The notes: a model not told the origin generated them from the letters alone. A DNA stretch of 46,570 bases from Rhodospirillales bacterium (GCA_947466085.1 CANIEC010000017.1:1-46570); one strand, 5' to 3'. Counted from the first letter of the stretch, positions 27,083-36,876 are shown. Program-made: numbers and translations.

Positions 27083-27916
27083 CTAGGCCTTCCGTACGCC
27101 CCTTACACCGTCGGCGAGAGCCTTGATGTAGGCGAAGACGCCCGGAATCAAATCGGGTTTGGCCTTGCCGTGGTCGTCGAGGCCCGCCTTCACGCGCTCG
27201 ACGATGGCGGAGCCCACGACCGCGGCATCGGCGTGACGCGCGATGGCCGCGGCCTGATCGGGCGTGCGGATTCCGAAGCCCACGCCGATCGGCAGTTCGG
27301 TGTGACGCTTGATGCGCTCGACATGGGTGCGCACGGCTTCTTCCGTCGCCGAACTGGTGCCGGTGATACCGAGCACCGAGACGAAGTAGACGAAACCCGA
27401 AGAATACCTCAGCACCGCCGGCAGGCGCTCGTCGTCGGTGGTGGGGGCCGTCAACAGCACGGTGTCGATGCCGGCCGCGACCGCGTAGGGCTTGAGTTCG
27501 TCGGCCTCTTCCGGCGGCAGGTCGACCAGGATGAAACCATCGACACCGGCGGCGGCGGCTTCCTTGCAGAAGCGCTCGGGACCGCGCTGGTAGACGAGAT
27601 TGTAGTAGCCCATCAGCAGGATCGGCGTGTCGTTGTCGCCGGTTTCCTTGCGAAAGCGACGCACCATGTCGAAGGTCGCATCGACGGTGATGCCGGCCTT
27701 CAGCGCGCGTTGACCGGCGAGCTGGATCGACGGGCCGTCGGCCATCGGGTCGGTGAAGGGCATGCCGAGCTCGATGAGATCGGCGCCGGCGGCCGGCAGG
27801 CCCTTCAGGATCTGGTAGCTGACGTCGAGGTTGGGATCGCCGGCGGTGACATAAGTCACGAGACCGGCACGTTTGTCGGCCTTGAGCCGGGCGAAGCGCT
27901 TGGCGATGCGACTCAT
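27083..27916 (-). CDS. trpA: Tryptophan synthase alpha chain
   Basis: Cleaves indole-3-glycerol phosphate to indole and glyceraldehyde-3-phosphate; the indole passes to TrpB. 277 residues forming a TIM barrel. The catalytic Glu49 and Asp60 occur in ELGMPFTDPMADGP at exactly the positions known for the enteric enzyme, and GFGIRTPDQAAAIA and VVGSAIV form the phosphate site. It starts two bases after the trpB stop. A 7-bp hairpin (GAAGGCC/GGCCTTC, 27071-27092) surrounds its stop codon without a T-run. The rest of the tryptophan genes except trpB and trpF are elsewhere. Confidence 0.97.
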   Translation of the reverse strand: MSRIAKRFARLKADKRAGLVTYVTAGDPNLDVSYQILKGLPAAGADLIELGMPFTDPMADGPSIQLAGQRALKAGITVDATFDMVRRFRKETGDNDTPILLMGYYNLVYQRGPERFCKEAAAAGVDGFILVDLPPEEADELKPYAVAAGIDTVLLTAPTTDDERLPAVLRYSSGFVYFVSVLGITGTSSATEEAVRTHVERIKRHTELPIGVGFGIRTPDQAAAIARHADAAVVGSAIVERVKAGLDDHGKAKPDLIPGVFAYIKALADGVRGVRKA

Positions 27917-27918
27917 GG

Positions 27919-29133
27919 TCAGATCTTCATCCCGAGGCGTTCGGCTACGGCAAAGACATCCTTGTCGCCGCGTCCGCAGAGATTCATCACCAGCAGATTG
28001 TCCTTCGGCAAGGTCGGAGCGAGCTTGATCACATGCCCCAAAGCGTGGGCCGGCTCGAGCGCCGGAATGATGCCCTCAAGCTTGCACAGCATCTGGAAGG
28101 CCGCGAGCGCCTCGTTGTCGGTGGCCGACACGTATTCGATGCGGCCCGTCTCCTTCAGCCAGGAATGCTCGGGCCCAATGCCGGGGTAGTCGAGCCCGGC
28201 GGAGATCGAATGCGCCTCGGTGATCTGGCCTTCCTTGTCCTGCAGGAGGTAGGTCCGGTTGCCGTGCAGCACGCCCGGGCGGCCACCCGTGAGCGACGCG
28301 GCATGTTCGCCGGTCTCCACACCCTTGCCGCCCGCCTCGACGCCGACGAGGCGTACGCCCTTGTCGTCGAGGAAGGGATGGAAGAGGCCCATCGCATTCG
28401 AGCCGCCGCCGATGCACGCCACCAGCGTGTCGGGCAAACGGCCCTCGGCCTTCATCATCTGCACGCGCGTCTCGTTGCCGATCACGCACTGGAAGTCGCG
28501 CACCATCGCAGGATAGGGATGCGGGCCCGCCACGGTGCCGATGCAGTAGAAGGTATTCTCGCAGGTCGCGACCCAGTCGCGCAGCGCCTCGTTCATGGCG
28601 TCCTTGAGCGTGGCGGAACCCGCCGTCACGGCGCGGACCTCGGCCCCCAGCATGTTCATGCGCACGACGTTGGGCGCCTGGCGGTCGACGTCGACGGCCC
28701 CCATGAAGACCACGCAGGGAATGTCGAAAAGCGCACAGGCGGTGGCGGTGGCGACGCCATGCTGGCCGGCGCCGGTCTCGGCGATGACCCGCGTCTTGCC
28801 CATGCGCTTGGCCATTAGAACCTGGCCCAGCACGTTGTTGATCTTGTGGCTGCCCGTGTGGTTCAGCTCGTCGCGCTTGAAGTAGATTTTTGCGCCGCCC
28901 AGCTTCTCGGTCAGGCGCTTGGCGTAGTAGAGCGGGCTGGGGCGGCCGGCATAGTGCTCCAGCAGATAGTCGAGCTCGTTCTGGAACGCCGGATCGGCCT
29001 TGGCCTCGTTGTAGGCCTTCTCCAGATCGAGGATCAGCGGCATCAGCGTCTCGGCTACGTAGCGGCCGCCGAAAATACCGAAATGCCCCCGCTCGTCGGG
29101 GCCGGTGCGGAAACTGTTGAGTGCGCTGGGCAT
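27919..29133 (-). CDS. trpB: Tryptophan synthase beta chain
   Basis: The PLP enzyme that condenses indole and serine to tryptophan in complex with TrpA. 404 residues, as usual for TrpB1. The PLP lysine is Lys97 in [10 protein letters not shown], and [18 protein letters not shown] and [15 protein letters not shown] bind substrate and cofactor phosphate. AGGAAG lies 4 bases upstream of the ATG. A 6-bp GC hairpin (GGCCGG/CCGGCC, 29152-29173) lies between this gene and the upstream membrane-protein gene; no Trp-rich leader peptide is visible, so attenuation of the classic kind is not supported. Confidence 0.97.
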   Translation of the reverse strand: MPSALNSFRTGPDERGHFGIFGGRYVAETLMPLILDLEKAYNEAKADPAFQNELDYLLEHYAGRPSPLYYAKRLTEKLGGAKIYFKRDELNHTGSHKINNVLGQVLMAKRMGKTRVIAETGAGQHGVATATACALFDIPCVVFMGAVDVDRQAPNVVRMNMLGAEVRAVTAGSATLKDAMNEALRDWVATCENTFYCIGTVAGPHPYPAMVRDFQCVIGNETRVQMMKAEGRLPDTLVACIGGGSNAMGLFHPFLDDKGVRLVGVEAGGKGVETGEHAASLTGGRPGVLHGNRTYLLQDKEGQITEAHSISAGLDYPGIGPEHSWLKETGRIEYVSATDNEALAAFQMLCKLEGIIPALEPAHALGHVIKLAPTLPKDNLLVMNLCGRGDKDVFAVAERLGMKI

Positions 29134-29194
29134 TATTCTTCCTATAGGACGGGCCGGCTTAGCAGTCCCGGCCGGGGTCGGTCAAAGCGCATGG

Positions 29195-30688
29195 CTATGG
29201 CTCGAGGGTCAGCATCTTGGCCGCTTGGCGGGAGCCTTTCCGATATTCGATGAGTGCCTTGCGCATCCGGGCGGCGGCGGCGGGATTGGCCGAATAGAAA
29301 TCCACCTGATCGAAGGGAACCACCACCTTGGAGCCCGGCAGGGTGAGCGTCGCGACGCGGATCCAGTTGGCGGGCTTCTGTCGAACCCAATCGTCGTAAA
29401 TCATCACCTGCTCGACCTTCTTCGCCTCCATCAGCGGGCCAAGCCAGTCCCCTGCAGCCGGGTCGGCCTGTCGACGGAGCGCTTCATAGGATGCAAGCCC
29501 CAGCACATCGAGCACATAGTGCCGTCCATAGAGAACGACGAATCCGATGTCGTTCGCTGCCACCGGCTCGTCGAGATGATCCCGCAAGATCAGCCCCATC
29601 TGACGCTGCTGGTCGTGGATATTGCGCGATGCCGACGCCGTGTTCAGCGTCACCTTGATATTCTCGATCGAGGACACGCCCAGGCAGACCACCAGCACCA
29701 CGTTGAGGAAGACCACTTGATAGAGTCGCGTGCGGGCGTAAACCGCAACGAACAGGATCAAGACCCAGGCGTAGGCGTAGATATGGTAGCGGCCGAACCA
29801 ACCATAGCTGCCGAACGTCAAATGAAGCAGCGTCGGCAGGCCAACCAGCAAAACGGCTTCCTTGTACTTGCTCTGGTGGAGATACAGCACGGCTGCGGCG
29901 GCGGCGCATACGACGAGGAAAAGCTGCATCCGGACATTATGTTCGATCGCGGTCGAGCGGCCGATATCGCTCATGAAGGAAACACCCTTCTTTGCGAAAA
30001 CCGACGACGGCAGGAAGCTATGGCCGTGACTGTAGAGAAAGAGCGAGAAGCCTCCGACTGCGGCCGCTATGATTCCTCCGGCCAGTACCGCCATGAGGCG
30101 TTGGCCAGGCATCAGCACGAGATAGGCGAGGACGGGCAACGAAATCGCGAGGCCCTCGTAGCGCAGCAGCGGCAGCACGACCAACGACGTCCAGAACGCC
30201 AAGGTGAACCGACCGTGCACAAGCGACAGCGCGATCACGATGGTGAGCGTCACCTGCCAGGAATTCTCCATTCCGGTCAGTACGAGGCCGTAGAGGTTGA
30301 GCGACAGCGCAACTGCCGTGGTCGCGAAAAACGCCCAGATCGGCGGCATGAGGTCCGACAACCAGCGGAGCAACCACCAGACGGCAACCAGAATTGACAC
30401 CAGGTTCAGTGCAAGCGGCAAGAACTCCGACCAGCGCGTGAAGGTGAAGGGCGCCAGCACGAACGGCCACAGAATGCTCGACGAAGGCGCCGAGAATTCA
30501 CCTGGATTGATACCGTAGTGGCCGTTGAGAATATGCCGTGCCAGGGCGAGATGAATGTAGGCATCGTCGAGCGAGTAAACGATGCCGCTCGTAGTGACGT
30601 ACACCTGCGCCGTCAAAACCAGCGCTGGCGCGGCCGCAAATAGCGCCAGCCAGTTGAATTGCTGGGACGAGGGCCGCCACGGCAACAA
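29195..30688 (-). CDS. Polytopic membrane protein, GT-C glycosyltransferase-like
   Basis: A 497-residue integral membrane protein with about ten to eleven hydrophobic helices and a soluble C-terminal part of some 150 residues. After the first helix comes SLDDAYIHLALARHILNG (Asp41, Asp42), then YGINPGE. This layout matches the catalytic loop of polyprenyl-phosphate-sugar-dependent GT-C enzymes such as the AftB-like group (DDAYI...ARNL...NPGE). It would use a lipid-linked sugar outside the inner membrane. The start is a TTG directly after the stop of ridA in the same frame, with AGAGG 6 bases upstream. Base composition is somewhat lower (68 of 120 G+C at 29881-30000). It interrupts trpF-trpB. 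The substrate is unknown. Confidence 0.72.
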   Translation of the reverse strand: MLPWRPSSQQFNWLALFAAAPALVLTAQVYVTTSGIVYSLDDAYIHLALARHILNGHYGINPGEFSAPSSSILWPFVLAPFTFTRWSEFLPLALNLVSILVAVWWLLRWLSDLMPPIWAFFATTAVALSLNLYGLVLTGMENSWQVTLTIVIALSLVHGRFTLAFWTSLVVLPLLRYEGLAISLPVLAYLVLMPGQRLMAVLAGGIIAAAVGGFSLFLYSHGHSFLPSSVFAKKGVSFMSDIGRSTAIEHNVRMQLFLVVCAAAAAVLYLHQSKYKEAVLLVGLPTLLHLTFGSYGWFGRYHIYAYAWVLILFVAVYARTRLYQVVFLNVVLVVCLGVSSIENIKVTLNTASASRNIHDQQRQMGLILRDHLDEPVAANDIGFVVLYGRHYVLDVLGLASYEALRRQADPAAGDWLGPLMEAKKVEQVMIYDDWVRQKPANWIRVATLTLPGSKVVVPFDQVDFYSANPAAAARMRKALIEYRKGSRQAAKMLTLEP

Positions 30689-31252
30689 CTAGAGCCTCTT
30701 CTTCCCGGCAGCCTTCTTGACGGCGTTCTTGACGACCTTCTTCCTGGCTTTTGGCACGGCCTTGGCCGCCACGGCAACGCGCGCCGGCGCGTCGTCCTCG
30801 AGTTCGACGATCACCTCGATCTCGACCGGGATTCCGCGCGGCAGGGAACCCATTCCGACCGCCGAGCGCGCATGCCGGCCCTTGTCACCGAACACCTCGA
30901 CGAAGAGATCGGAGCAGCCGTTGATGACTTCGGGTTGGCTTCCATACTCTGACGTGGCATTGACCATGCCCAGAACCTTGACGATGCGCTTCACGCGGTC
31001 GAGGTCGCCCAGCTCGGCCTTGAGGGCGGCGAGGATGCTGAGACCCGTGTCGCGCGCCAGGCGATTGGCCTGCTCAAGCGAGAAATCGCGTCCCACCTTG
31101 CCCACCGGCAGCGGCTTGCCAGGAAGGCCCGGCCCCTTGCCGGCCATATAGAGCAGGTTGCCAGTGCGCACGGCATTGACGTAGCTGCCCACCGGCGTGG
31201 TCGCCTCGGGAAGCTCGATGCCGAGTTCCTTCAACCGTTCCTCGATCTTCAT
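30689..31252 (-). CDS. RidA (YjgF/YER057c) family protein with lysine-rich tail
   Basis: A 187-residue protein. The RidA-like domain covers about residues 1-152 and has the subgroup features GKVGRDFSLEQANRLA, RIVKVLGMVNATSEY, INGCSDLFVEVFGDKGRHAR and SAVGMGSLPRGIPVEIEVIV. RidA enzymes deaminate reactive enamine/imine intermediates; this subgroup is poorly characterised and may lack that activity. The last 27 residues (VAAKAVPKARKKVVKNAVKK onward) hold nine lysines and resemble histone-H1-like nucleic-acid-binding tails, which is unusual for the family. It follows trpF by 12 bases. Its TAG stop is followed at once, in frame, by the TTG start of the membrane-protein gene. Confidence 0.88.
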   Translation of the reverse strand: MKIEERLKELGIELPEATTPVGSYVNAVRTGNLLYMAGKGPGLPGKPLPVGKVGRDFSLEQANRLARDTGLSILAALKAELGDLDRVKRIVKVLGMVNATSEYGSQPEVINGCSDLFVEVFGDKGRHARSAVGMGSLPRGIPVEIEVIVELEDDAPARVAVAAKAVPKARKKVVKNAVKKAAGKKRL

Positions 31253-31264
31253 GCAGCCTGCTCC

Positions 31265-31903
31265 TCAAAGCGCTTTTACTGCGCCAAGGAAGGCGCGGAT
31301 CAGTTCGACGGATTTCACACCGTGTGTCGCTTCTACACCAGAAGAAACGTCGACGGCTCGCGCGCCGGTGACGCGGACCGCCTCGGCGACATTTCCGGGA
31401 TTGAGGCCGCCGGCGAGGAACCATGGACGCGGCACCGTCCGGCCCGACAGAAAGGTCCAGTCGAAGGCCTTGGCATTGCCGCCCGGCAGGGTGCCATCGG
31501 CGGCATCGAACATCAGCCGGTCGGCGACGCCGGCATAGGCCTCGATGCCGCGCTCGACGTCCGCGGGACCCGCGACCTTGATGGCCTTGATCACCGGCTT
31601 GCCGGTGCGCGCCTTCAGCGCGGCCACGCGCTCGGCGGTCTCGGCACCATGAAGCTGCAGCATGTCGATCGCGCCCGTCGCTAGACGCACCTCGATCAGC
31701 GCGTCGTCGGCATCGACGAACAGGCCGACGCGAACCACGGTACGCGGCACCCGTGCGCCCAGTGCCTTGAGCACGTCGAGCGACTCGACATGACGCGGCG
31801 AGCGCGGAAAGGTGACGAAGCCCACGAAGCCGGCGCCGGCCTCCACGGCCGCATCGACCGTCTCCGGCGTCGACAGTCCGCAGATCTTCGCCTCGACGGT
31901 CAT
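31265..31903 (-). CDS. trpF: Phosphoribosylanthranilate isomerase
   Basis: Third step of tryptophan synthesis: an Amadori rearrangement of phosphoribosylanthranilate. 212 residues in a TIM barrel. The general-base Cys8 lies in EAKICGL; the general-acid Asp is in RLMFDAADGTLPGG; FLAGGLNPGNV and AVDVSSGVE bind phosphate. It overlaps pyrF by four bases (ATGA). Its usual partner trpB is displaced about 2.1 kb by ridA and the membrane gene. An open frame extends upstream into pyrF but the ATG at 31903 is the family start. Confidence 0.96.
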   Translation of the reverse strand: MTVEAKICGLSTPETVDAAVEAGAGFVGFVTFPRSPRHVESLDVLKALGARVPRTVVRVGLFVDADDALIEVRLATGAIDMLQLHGAETAERVAALKARTGKPVIKAIKVAGPADVERGIEAYAGVADRLMFDAADGTLPGGNAKAFDWTFLSGRTVPRPWFLAGGLNPGNVAEAVRVTGARAVDVSSGVEATHGVKSVELIRAFLGAVKAL

Positions 31904-32652
31904 AGGTCGTTGACGCCGGCCTCGCGCGCGATCGCCTCGGCGGCCGCACGCGGGTCCTGTGCCTGGTAGATCGGCCGGCCGACGACCAGGTTGGTGGCGC
32001 CGAGATCGACCGCCTGGCGTGGCGTCATCGCCCGCTTCTGGTCGTTGGCGGCGCTCCCCACGGGGCGAATGCCGGGTACCATGAGAACGAAGTCGGGGCC
32101 GCATTGCCGGCGCAGCGCTTCGATCTCGAGCGGCGAGCAGATCACGCCGTCGAGGCCGCTTTCGTGCGCCAACGCGGCGAGTCGCAGCACCTGGTCCGAC
32201 GGGTCGGCATTGACGCCGGTCGCTTCGAGGTCCGAGCGGTCGAGCGACGTGAGCACGGTGACGCCGAGCAGCTTCGGCCGCGCGACGTTCTGCTTCACCG
32301 CCTGCGAACCGGCCTCTTCGACCGCCGCCTTCATCATCTCTCGACCACCGCTCGCATGAATCGTGATGAAGGTGGGCGCCAGCTCGACGACCGCGCGGAT
32401 GCCGCCAGCCACCGTGTTGGGAATGTCGTGCAGCTTGAGGTCAAGGAAGAAGCCTACGCCGGTCGCTCGCACCGGCGTCGGAAAGGCATAGCGCACGCCC
32501 GGGGCACCATGGGCCAGGAAGAACTCCAGCCCGAGCTTGATGCCGCCGACGGCCGGGTTCGGCCCTCCGGCGACGCTCTGGATCAGCTTGGTGGCATGGG
32601 CAAGATCGGTCGTGTCGATGCTGCAGTAGACGGGATTGGCGCGGCTTTTCAT
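31900..32652 (-). CDS. pyrF: Orotidine 5'-phosphate decarboxylase
   Basis: Last step of UMP synthesis. 250 residues; the active-site Lys-Asp network is seen in DLKLHDIPNT (Asp71, Lys73, Asp76) and the phosphate site in VPGIRPVGSAANDQKRAMTP and VVGRPI. The first residues (MKSRANPVYCSIDTTD) are typical of the proteobacterial enzyme. It follows glpK by 38 bases on the same strand and overlaps trpF, so the pyrimidine and tryptophan steps are joined in one transcript. Confidence 0.96.
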   Translation of the reverse strand: MKSRANPVYCSIDTTDLAHATKLIQSVAGGPNPAVGGIKLGLEFFLAHGAPGVRYAFPTPVRATGVGFFLDLKLHDIPNTVAGGIRAVVELAPTFITIHASGGREMMKAAVEEAGSQAVKQNVARPKLLGVTVLTSLDRSDLEATGVNADPSDQVLRLAALAHESGLDGVICSPLEIEALRRQCGPDFVLMVPGIRPVGSAANDQKRAMTPRQAVDLGATNLVVGRPIYQAQDPRAAAEAIAREAGVNDL

Positions 32653-32690
32653 GGCGGGCGCAACCTAATGGCCGCGCCCCTCACCAGCAA

Positions 32691-34175
32691 TCAGGAACTG
32701 CGCACCCGGCGGACCGCGTCCTTCCAGCCGGCGTAGCGGCGGTCGCGCGAGGCAGCCCCCTCCGCCGGCAGGAAGGCCCGGTCGAGCACCCAGGTCTTCG
32801 ACAGGGCCTCCAGCGACGGCCACAGGCCCGCCTTCAGGCCGGCCAGGAAGGCGGCGCCCAGCGCAGTCGTCTCGGTCACCACCGGCCGCTCGACCGGCGT
32901 GCCCGCCGTGTCGGCCAGCCGCTGCATCAGCAGGTCATTCACCACCATCCCGCCATCGACCCTCAGCTCATCGATCTGGGCGCCGTCGCCGCGCATCGCC
33001 TCCAGCAGGTCGCGGGTCTGGTAGCAGACCGAATCGAGGGTCGCGGCGGCGATCTCGCCGGGGCCCGAATCGCGCGTGAGGCCGAGAATGGCGGCGCGCG
33101 CCTCCGGATCCCAGTGCGGCGCGCCCAGCCCCACGAAGGCCGGCACCATGTAGACGCCGTGGCCGTCTTTGGCCCCGGCGGCGACTTTCTCGACGTCGGA
33201 GGATTTCTCAATCAGCTTCAGCCCATCACGCAGCCACTGCACCGCGGCGCCGGCGATGAAGATGCTGCCTTCCAGCGCATAGGTGCGCCGTCCCTCGAGC
33301 TGGTAGGCGATCGTCGTCAGCAGGCGGTGACGCGAGTGCACGGCGATGCTGCCGGTGTTGAGCAGCGCGAAGCACCCGGTGCCGTAGGTCGCCTTCACCA
33401 TGCCGGGCCTGATACAGGCCTGGCCGACAGTGGCCGCCTGCTGGTCGCCGGCCATGCCGAGGATCGGCACAGGTGCGCCGAGAATCTCGGCGGCGGCGAC
33501 GCCCAGCTCGCCGGAACAGTCGACGACCTTGGGCAGCATCGACGCCGGCACGCCCAGGATCTTCATCAGCTCGGCGTCCCAGGTACCCTTGCGGATGTCG
33601 AGCAGCAGCGAGCGGCTGGCATTGGTGGCATCGCTCGCATGCACCGTGCCGCCCGTCAGGCGCCACAGCAGGAAACATTCGATCGTGCCGGCCGCGAGGG
33701 CGCCTTTCTCCGCGGCGGCGCGGGCGCCGGCGACATGGTCGAGGATCCACGCGATCTTCGTCCCCGAGAAATACGGATCGAGCAGCAGCCCGGTGCGATC
33801 GGTGAAGAGCTTCTCGTGCCCTTCCTTCTTCAGTACGGCGCAGCGGTCGGCGGTGCGCCGGTCCTGCCAGACGATGGCGTTGTGGATCGGCTTGCCGGTG
33901 GCGCGATCCCACACGACCGTGGTCTCGCGCTGGTTGGTGATGCCGATGCCGGCCAGCTCCCGGGCGTCGAGCTTCGCCCTGGCGAGCGCGCCGCGGCAGA
34001 CATCGACCGTCGCGGACCAGATCTCTTCCGGATCGTGCTCGACCCAGCCCGGCTTGGGAAAGATCTGCGGCAGTTCCTTCTGGGCCGAAGCGACTGGCCG
34101 ACCGCCCGCGTCGAAGACGATGGCGCGGGTGCTGGTCGTGCCCTGGTCTATGGCGAGAACGTGCTGGGCAGCCAT
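32691..34175 (-). CDS. glpK: Glycerol kinase
   Basis: Phosphorylates glycerol to sn-glycerol-3-phosphate with ATP. 494 residues of the FGGY fold: the first ATP-binding strand pair is [17 protein letters not shown], and later [45 protein letters not shown] and the FGGY-like [15 protein letters not shown] are all present. No glpD, glpF or glycerol transporter is adjacent, so here it stands alone between ispB and pyrF. The ATG is chosen because the family begins at this residue; the ribosome site is weak. The spacing of 14 bases from ispB suggests co-transcription. Confidence 0.96.
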   Translation of the reverse strand: MAAQHVLAIDQGTTSTRAIVFDAGGRPVASAQKELPQIFPKPGWVEHDPEEIWSATVDVCRGALARAKLDARELAGIGITNQRETTVVWDRATGKPIHNAIVWQDRRTADRCAVLKKEGHEKLFTDRTGLLLDPYFSGTKIAWILDHVAGARAAAEKGALAAGTIECFLLWRLTGGTVHASDATNASRSLLLDIRKGTWDAELMKILGVPASMLPKVVDCSGELGVAAAEILGAPVPILGMAGDQQAATVGQACIRPGMVKATYGTGCFALLNTGSIAVHSRHRLLTTIAYQLEGRRTYALEGSIFIAGAAVQWLRDGLKLIEKSSDVEKVAAGAKDGHGVYMVPAFVGLGAPHWDPEARAAILGLTRDSGPGEIAAATLDSVCYQTRDLLEAMRGDGAQIDELRVDGGMVVNDLLMQRLADTAGTPVERPVVTETTALGAAFLAGLKAGLWPSLEALSKTWVLDRAFLPAEGAASRDRRYAGWKDAVRRVRSS

Positions 34176-34189
34176 CGCGCGACAAAAGC

Positions 34190-35209
34190 CTAATGGGCGC
34201 GGTCGATGGCGAAGTCGACGGCCTCGAGCAGCGCGGCCTTGAGCGGCGAGCTGGGGAACAGTCCCAGCGCGTCGCGCGCCATGGCGCCATAGTGACGTGC
34301 GCGCTCCAGCGTATCGGCGAGTGCGCCGTGTCGTTCGATCAGGCTGTAAGCCTGTTCGAGATCGCCCGGCCGCTGGTCGAGCTTCTCGATCGTGCGCTTC
34401 CAGAATTCGCGGTCGACGGCGCCACCCCGCAGGAAGGCCAGGATCACCGGCAGGGTGATCTTGCCCTCGCGAAAATCGTCGCCGACCGACTTGCCGAGCT
34501 TGGCCTCGCGGCCGGAGTAGTCGAGCGCATCGTCGACGAGCTGGAAGGCGATGCCGAGGTTCATGCCGAAGCTCTGCAGCGCCACGCGCTCCGGGCCGTT
34601 GCGGCCGGCCACCATCGCGCCGACCTCGGCCGCCGCGGCGAACAGCTTGGCCGTCTTCGCCTTGATGATCTCGAGATAGGTCGCCTCGGGTGTGCTGATG
34701 TCGCGCTGGCTGACCAGCTGCAGCACCTCGCCCTCGGCGATCGTCGATGAGGCATTCGACAGGACGCCGAGAATGTCGAGCGAGCCGACCTCGACCATCA
34801 GCTCGAAGGCGCGCGTGAACAGGAAATCGCCGACCAGCACCGAAGCCTTGTCGCCATACACGGTATTGGCGGTCGGCTTGCCGCGGCGCAGAGCGCTCAC
34901 GTCGACGACATCGTCGTGCAGCAAGGTGGCGGAATGAATGAACTCGACGCAGGTCGCGAGCTTGATGTGGCGGTCGCTGCCCTCGCTGTAGCCGCACAGC
35001 CGCGCCGACGCGACCGTGAGAAGCGGACGCATCCGCTTGCCGCCGGCGCCGACGAGATGGTTGGCGAGCTCGGGAATCAGCGCGACCGGCGAGCGCATGC
35101 GCAGCACGATCTCGCGATCGACCCGCGCCATGTCGTCGGTGCAGAGCGCCAGGAGCGGTTCGAGGCTCGGCGACTTGCGCTTGCCTTCGAGAGAGACGAC
35201 GGTTGCCAT
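34190..35209 (-). CDS. ispB: Trans-polyprenyl diphosphate synthase (ubiquinone side chain)
   Basis: Elongates farnesyl diphosphate with isopentenyl units to the long chain used in ubiquinone; alphaproteobacteria mostly make the decaprenyl chain, but length cannot be read from the sequence. 339 residues from the ATG. The two aspartate-rich motifs are LLHDDVVD and LVDDALDY, and [19 protein letters not shown] is the usual first region. A TTG four codons upstream is an alternative start, but the GGAG is placed better for the ATG. It is divergent from the methyltransferase gene, a common alphaproteobacterial arrangement. Confidence 0.94.
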   Translation of the reverse strand: MATVVSLEGKRKSPSLEPLLALCTDDMARVDREIVLRMRSPVALIPELANHLVGAGGKRMRPLLTVASARLCGYSEGSDRHIKLATCVEFIHSATLLHDDVVDVSALRRGKPTANTVYGDKASVLVGDFLFTRAFELMVEVGSLDILGVLSNASSTIAEGEVLQLVSQRDISTPEATYLEIIKAKTAKLFAAAAEVGAMVAGRNGPERVALQSFGMNLGIAFQLVDDALDYSGREAKLGKSVGDDFREGKITLPVILAFLRGGAVDREFWKRTIEKLDQRPGDLEQAYSLIERHGALADTLERARHYGAMARDALGLFPSSPLKAALLEAVDFAIDRAH

Positions 35210-35264
35210 GACGGAGGCCAAACTCTCCGGTGAAGCTTGTTACTGAGAATCAAAATCGTGAGAG

Positions 35265-35999
35265 ATGAGTAGCACGGAATCCGCGCCGACCGAAAACGCT
35301 GTGATGGGCGGCAGGGTGAAGCTCTTGCAGCCACGACGCGGATATCGAATCGCGGTGGACGCGGTGTTGTTGGCCGCCGCCGCCGACGTGAAGCCTGGCG
35401 AGGGCGTACTCGATCTCGGTGCGGGCGTGGGCGCCGTGGGTCTCTGCCTCGCCGCGCGCGTGCCCGGCTGCGACATCACCGGCATCGAACTTCAACCGAT
35501 GCTGGCGGCACTGGCTGAGCGCAATGCCGCCCTGAATGATGCGACAAACCGTGTACGAACGGTGGTTCACGACCTGGCGCACCCCCTGCCGCCCGGCCTG
35601 GGTCGCTTCGACCATGTCGTGACCAATCCACCTTATCTTCCGGCAGCCGTCGCCGATCCCTCGCCTGATCGCAGCAAGGCACTCGCCACAGTCGAATCCA
35701 GCGCAGATCTCGCACGGTGGCTAACCGTAGCGACCGAAGCGTTGAAATCTGCAGGGACTCTGCTCGTGATCCATCGCAGCGACCGCCTGGAAGAAATTAT
35801 CGGCACGCTGGCCCGTCTCGGCTGGGGCGACGTCACCGTGAAGCGACTGCCGCCGGCCGCGCGCGTTCTCGTCCGCGCGCGCCGTGCGGATGGCTTGCGC
35901 CGGCACGACGCCCCGCCCCTGGTCCTGCATCGACCCGACGGCGGCTACACCGACGAGGCCGAGGCCATCCTGCGCCACGGCCGGGCGCTTGCCTTCTAG
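35265..35999 (+). CDS. TrmN6-like class I methyltransferase
   Basis: A 244-residue SAM-dependent methyltransferase. The SAM-binding loop is VLDLGAGVGAVGLCLAAR, and the catalytic NPPY motif (TNPPYLP) shows it methylates a planar nitrogen, as in nucleic-acid adenine N6 methylation. The QPRRGYRIAVDAVLLAA segment is typical of the tRNA1(Val) A37 N6-methyltransferase (TrmN6/YfiC) group. The family's activity in alphaproteobacteria has not been firmly assigned. It lies divergent from ispB (55-base gap to the ispB ATG) and is followed after four bases by the S49 peptidase, as in related genomes. Confidence 0.87.
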   Translation: MSSTESAPTENAVMGGRVKLLQPRRGYRIAVDAVLLAAAADVKPGEGVLDLGAGVGAVGLCLAARVPGCDITGIELQPMLAALAERNAALNDATNRVRTVVHDLAHPLPPGLGRFDHVVTNPPYLPAAVADPSPDRSKALATVESSADLARWLTVATEALKSAGTLLVIHRSDRLEEIIGTLARLGWGDVTVKRLPPAARVLVRARRADGLRRHDAPPLVLHRPDGGYTDEAEAILRHGRALAF

Positions 36000-36003
36000 A
36001 GGC

Positions 36004-36864
36004 ATGCCCGCGACAGTGCCCGGCATGCTGAATTGGATCAGGGATCGTTTTCGTCGCGGGTCGGTCGTGCCCGTCGTCCGCCTCTCGGGCGTCATCGCTT
36101 CCGGCGGCCTGTTGGGCAGCCGCGGCCTGTCGATCGAAACGGTCGCGCCGCTGCTCAAGCGGGCCTTCGAGACGCGTGGGGCCAAGGCCGTCGCGCTCTC
36201 CCTCAACTCGCCCGGCGGCTCCCCCGTACAGTCCGCGCTGATCGCCCAGCGCATCAGGATGCATGCCGCCGAGAAGGGCCTGCCTGTCATCGCCTTCGTC
36301 GAAGACGTGGCCGCTTCGGGCGGCTACTGGCTGGCCTGCGCAGCCGACGAGATCATCGCCGATCCCAGTTCGATCGTGGGCTCGATCGGAGTCATCAGCT
36401 CGGGCTTCGGCTTCCAGGACCTGATCGCGCGCATCGGCGTGGAACGCCGCGTCCATACGTCGGGCGAGAACAAGTCGATGCTCGATCCCTTCCGGCCCGA
36501 GCAGCCCGAAGACGTCGTGCGCCTGAAACGCCTGCAGGCGGAGATCCACGATGGCTTCAAGGACTGGATCCGACAGCGGCGCGGCAAGCTGCTCAAGGGC
36601 GACGAGTCGATGCTGTTCACTGGAGAGTTCTGGACGGCGCGGCGCGGCATCGAATTCGGCCTGGTCGACGGGTTCGGCGAACTGCGCGGCACCCTGCAGG
36701 CCCGCTACGGCGAGAAGGTGCGCCTGCCCGTCATCGGCCCGCGTCGGCGCCTGTTGTCGCGCTTCGGCCTGCAGACCGGGACCGGCGGCGGGATCGAAAT
36801 GATCGGCCCCGCCACCCTGGCCGCGCTCGAGGAGCGCGCCCTCTGGCAGCGTTTCGGACTCTAG
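36004..36864 (+). CDS. S49 family peptidase (SppA/SohB-like)
   Basis: A 286-residue serine protease of the signal-peptide-peptidase A family. The nucleophile is Ser105 in EDVAASGGYWLACAADEI and the general base is Lys157 in SGENKSMLDPF. The spacing of 52 residues equals the Ser147-Lys199 spacing known for the Bacillus enzyme. LNSPGGSPVQS forms the oxyanion region. No strong N-terminal membrane helix is seen (MLNWIRDRFRRGS is amphipathic), unlike classic SppA, so it may be cytoplasmic and membrane-associated. A second ATG at 36025 (MLNWIRD) is an equally likely start. It follows the methyltransferase closely. Confidence 0.9.
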   Translation: MPATVPGMLNWIRDRFRRGSVVPVVRLSGVIASGGLLGSRGLSIETVAPLLKRAFETRGAKAVALSLNSPGGSPVQSALIAQRIRMHAAEKGLPVIAFVEDVAASGGYWLACAADEIIADPSSIVGSIGVISSGFGFQDLIARIGVERRVHTSGENKSMLDPFRPEQPEDVVRLKRLQAEIHDGFKDWIRQRRGKLLKGDESMLFTGEFWTARRGIEFGLVDGFGELRGTLQARYGEKVRLPVIGPRRRLLSRFGLQTGTGGGIEMIGPATLAALEERALWQRFGL

Positions 36865-36876
36865 GAGAGGCTTGCG

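Noticed and set aside
27071-27092. Hairpin at the trpA stop as an intrinsic terminator
   Set aside because: The stem is 7 bp and no T-tract follows on the transcribed strand.
28926-29200. trp leader peptide or attenuator upstream of trpB
   Set aside because: No short Trp-rich frame and no alternative hairpin set; only a single 6-bp GC stem is visible.
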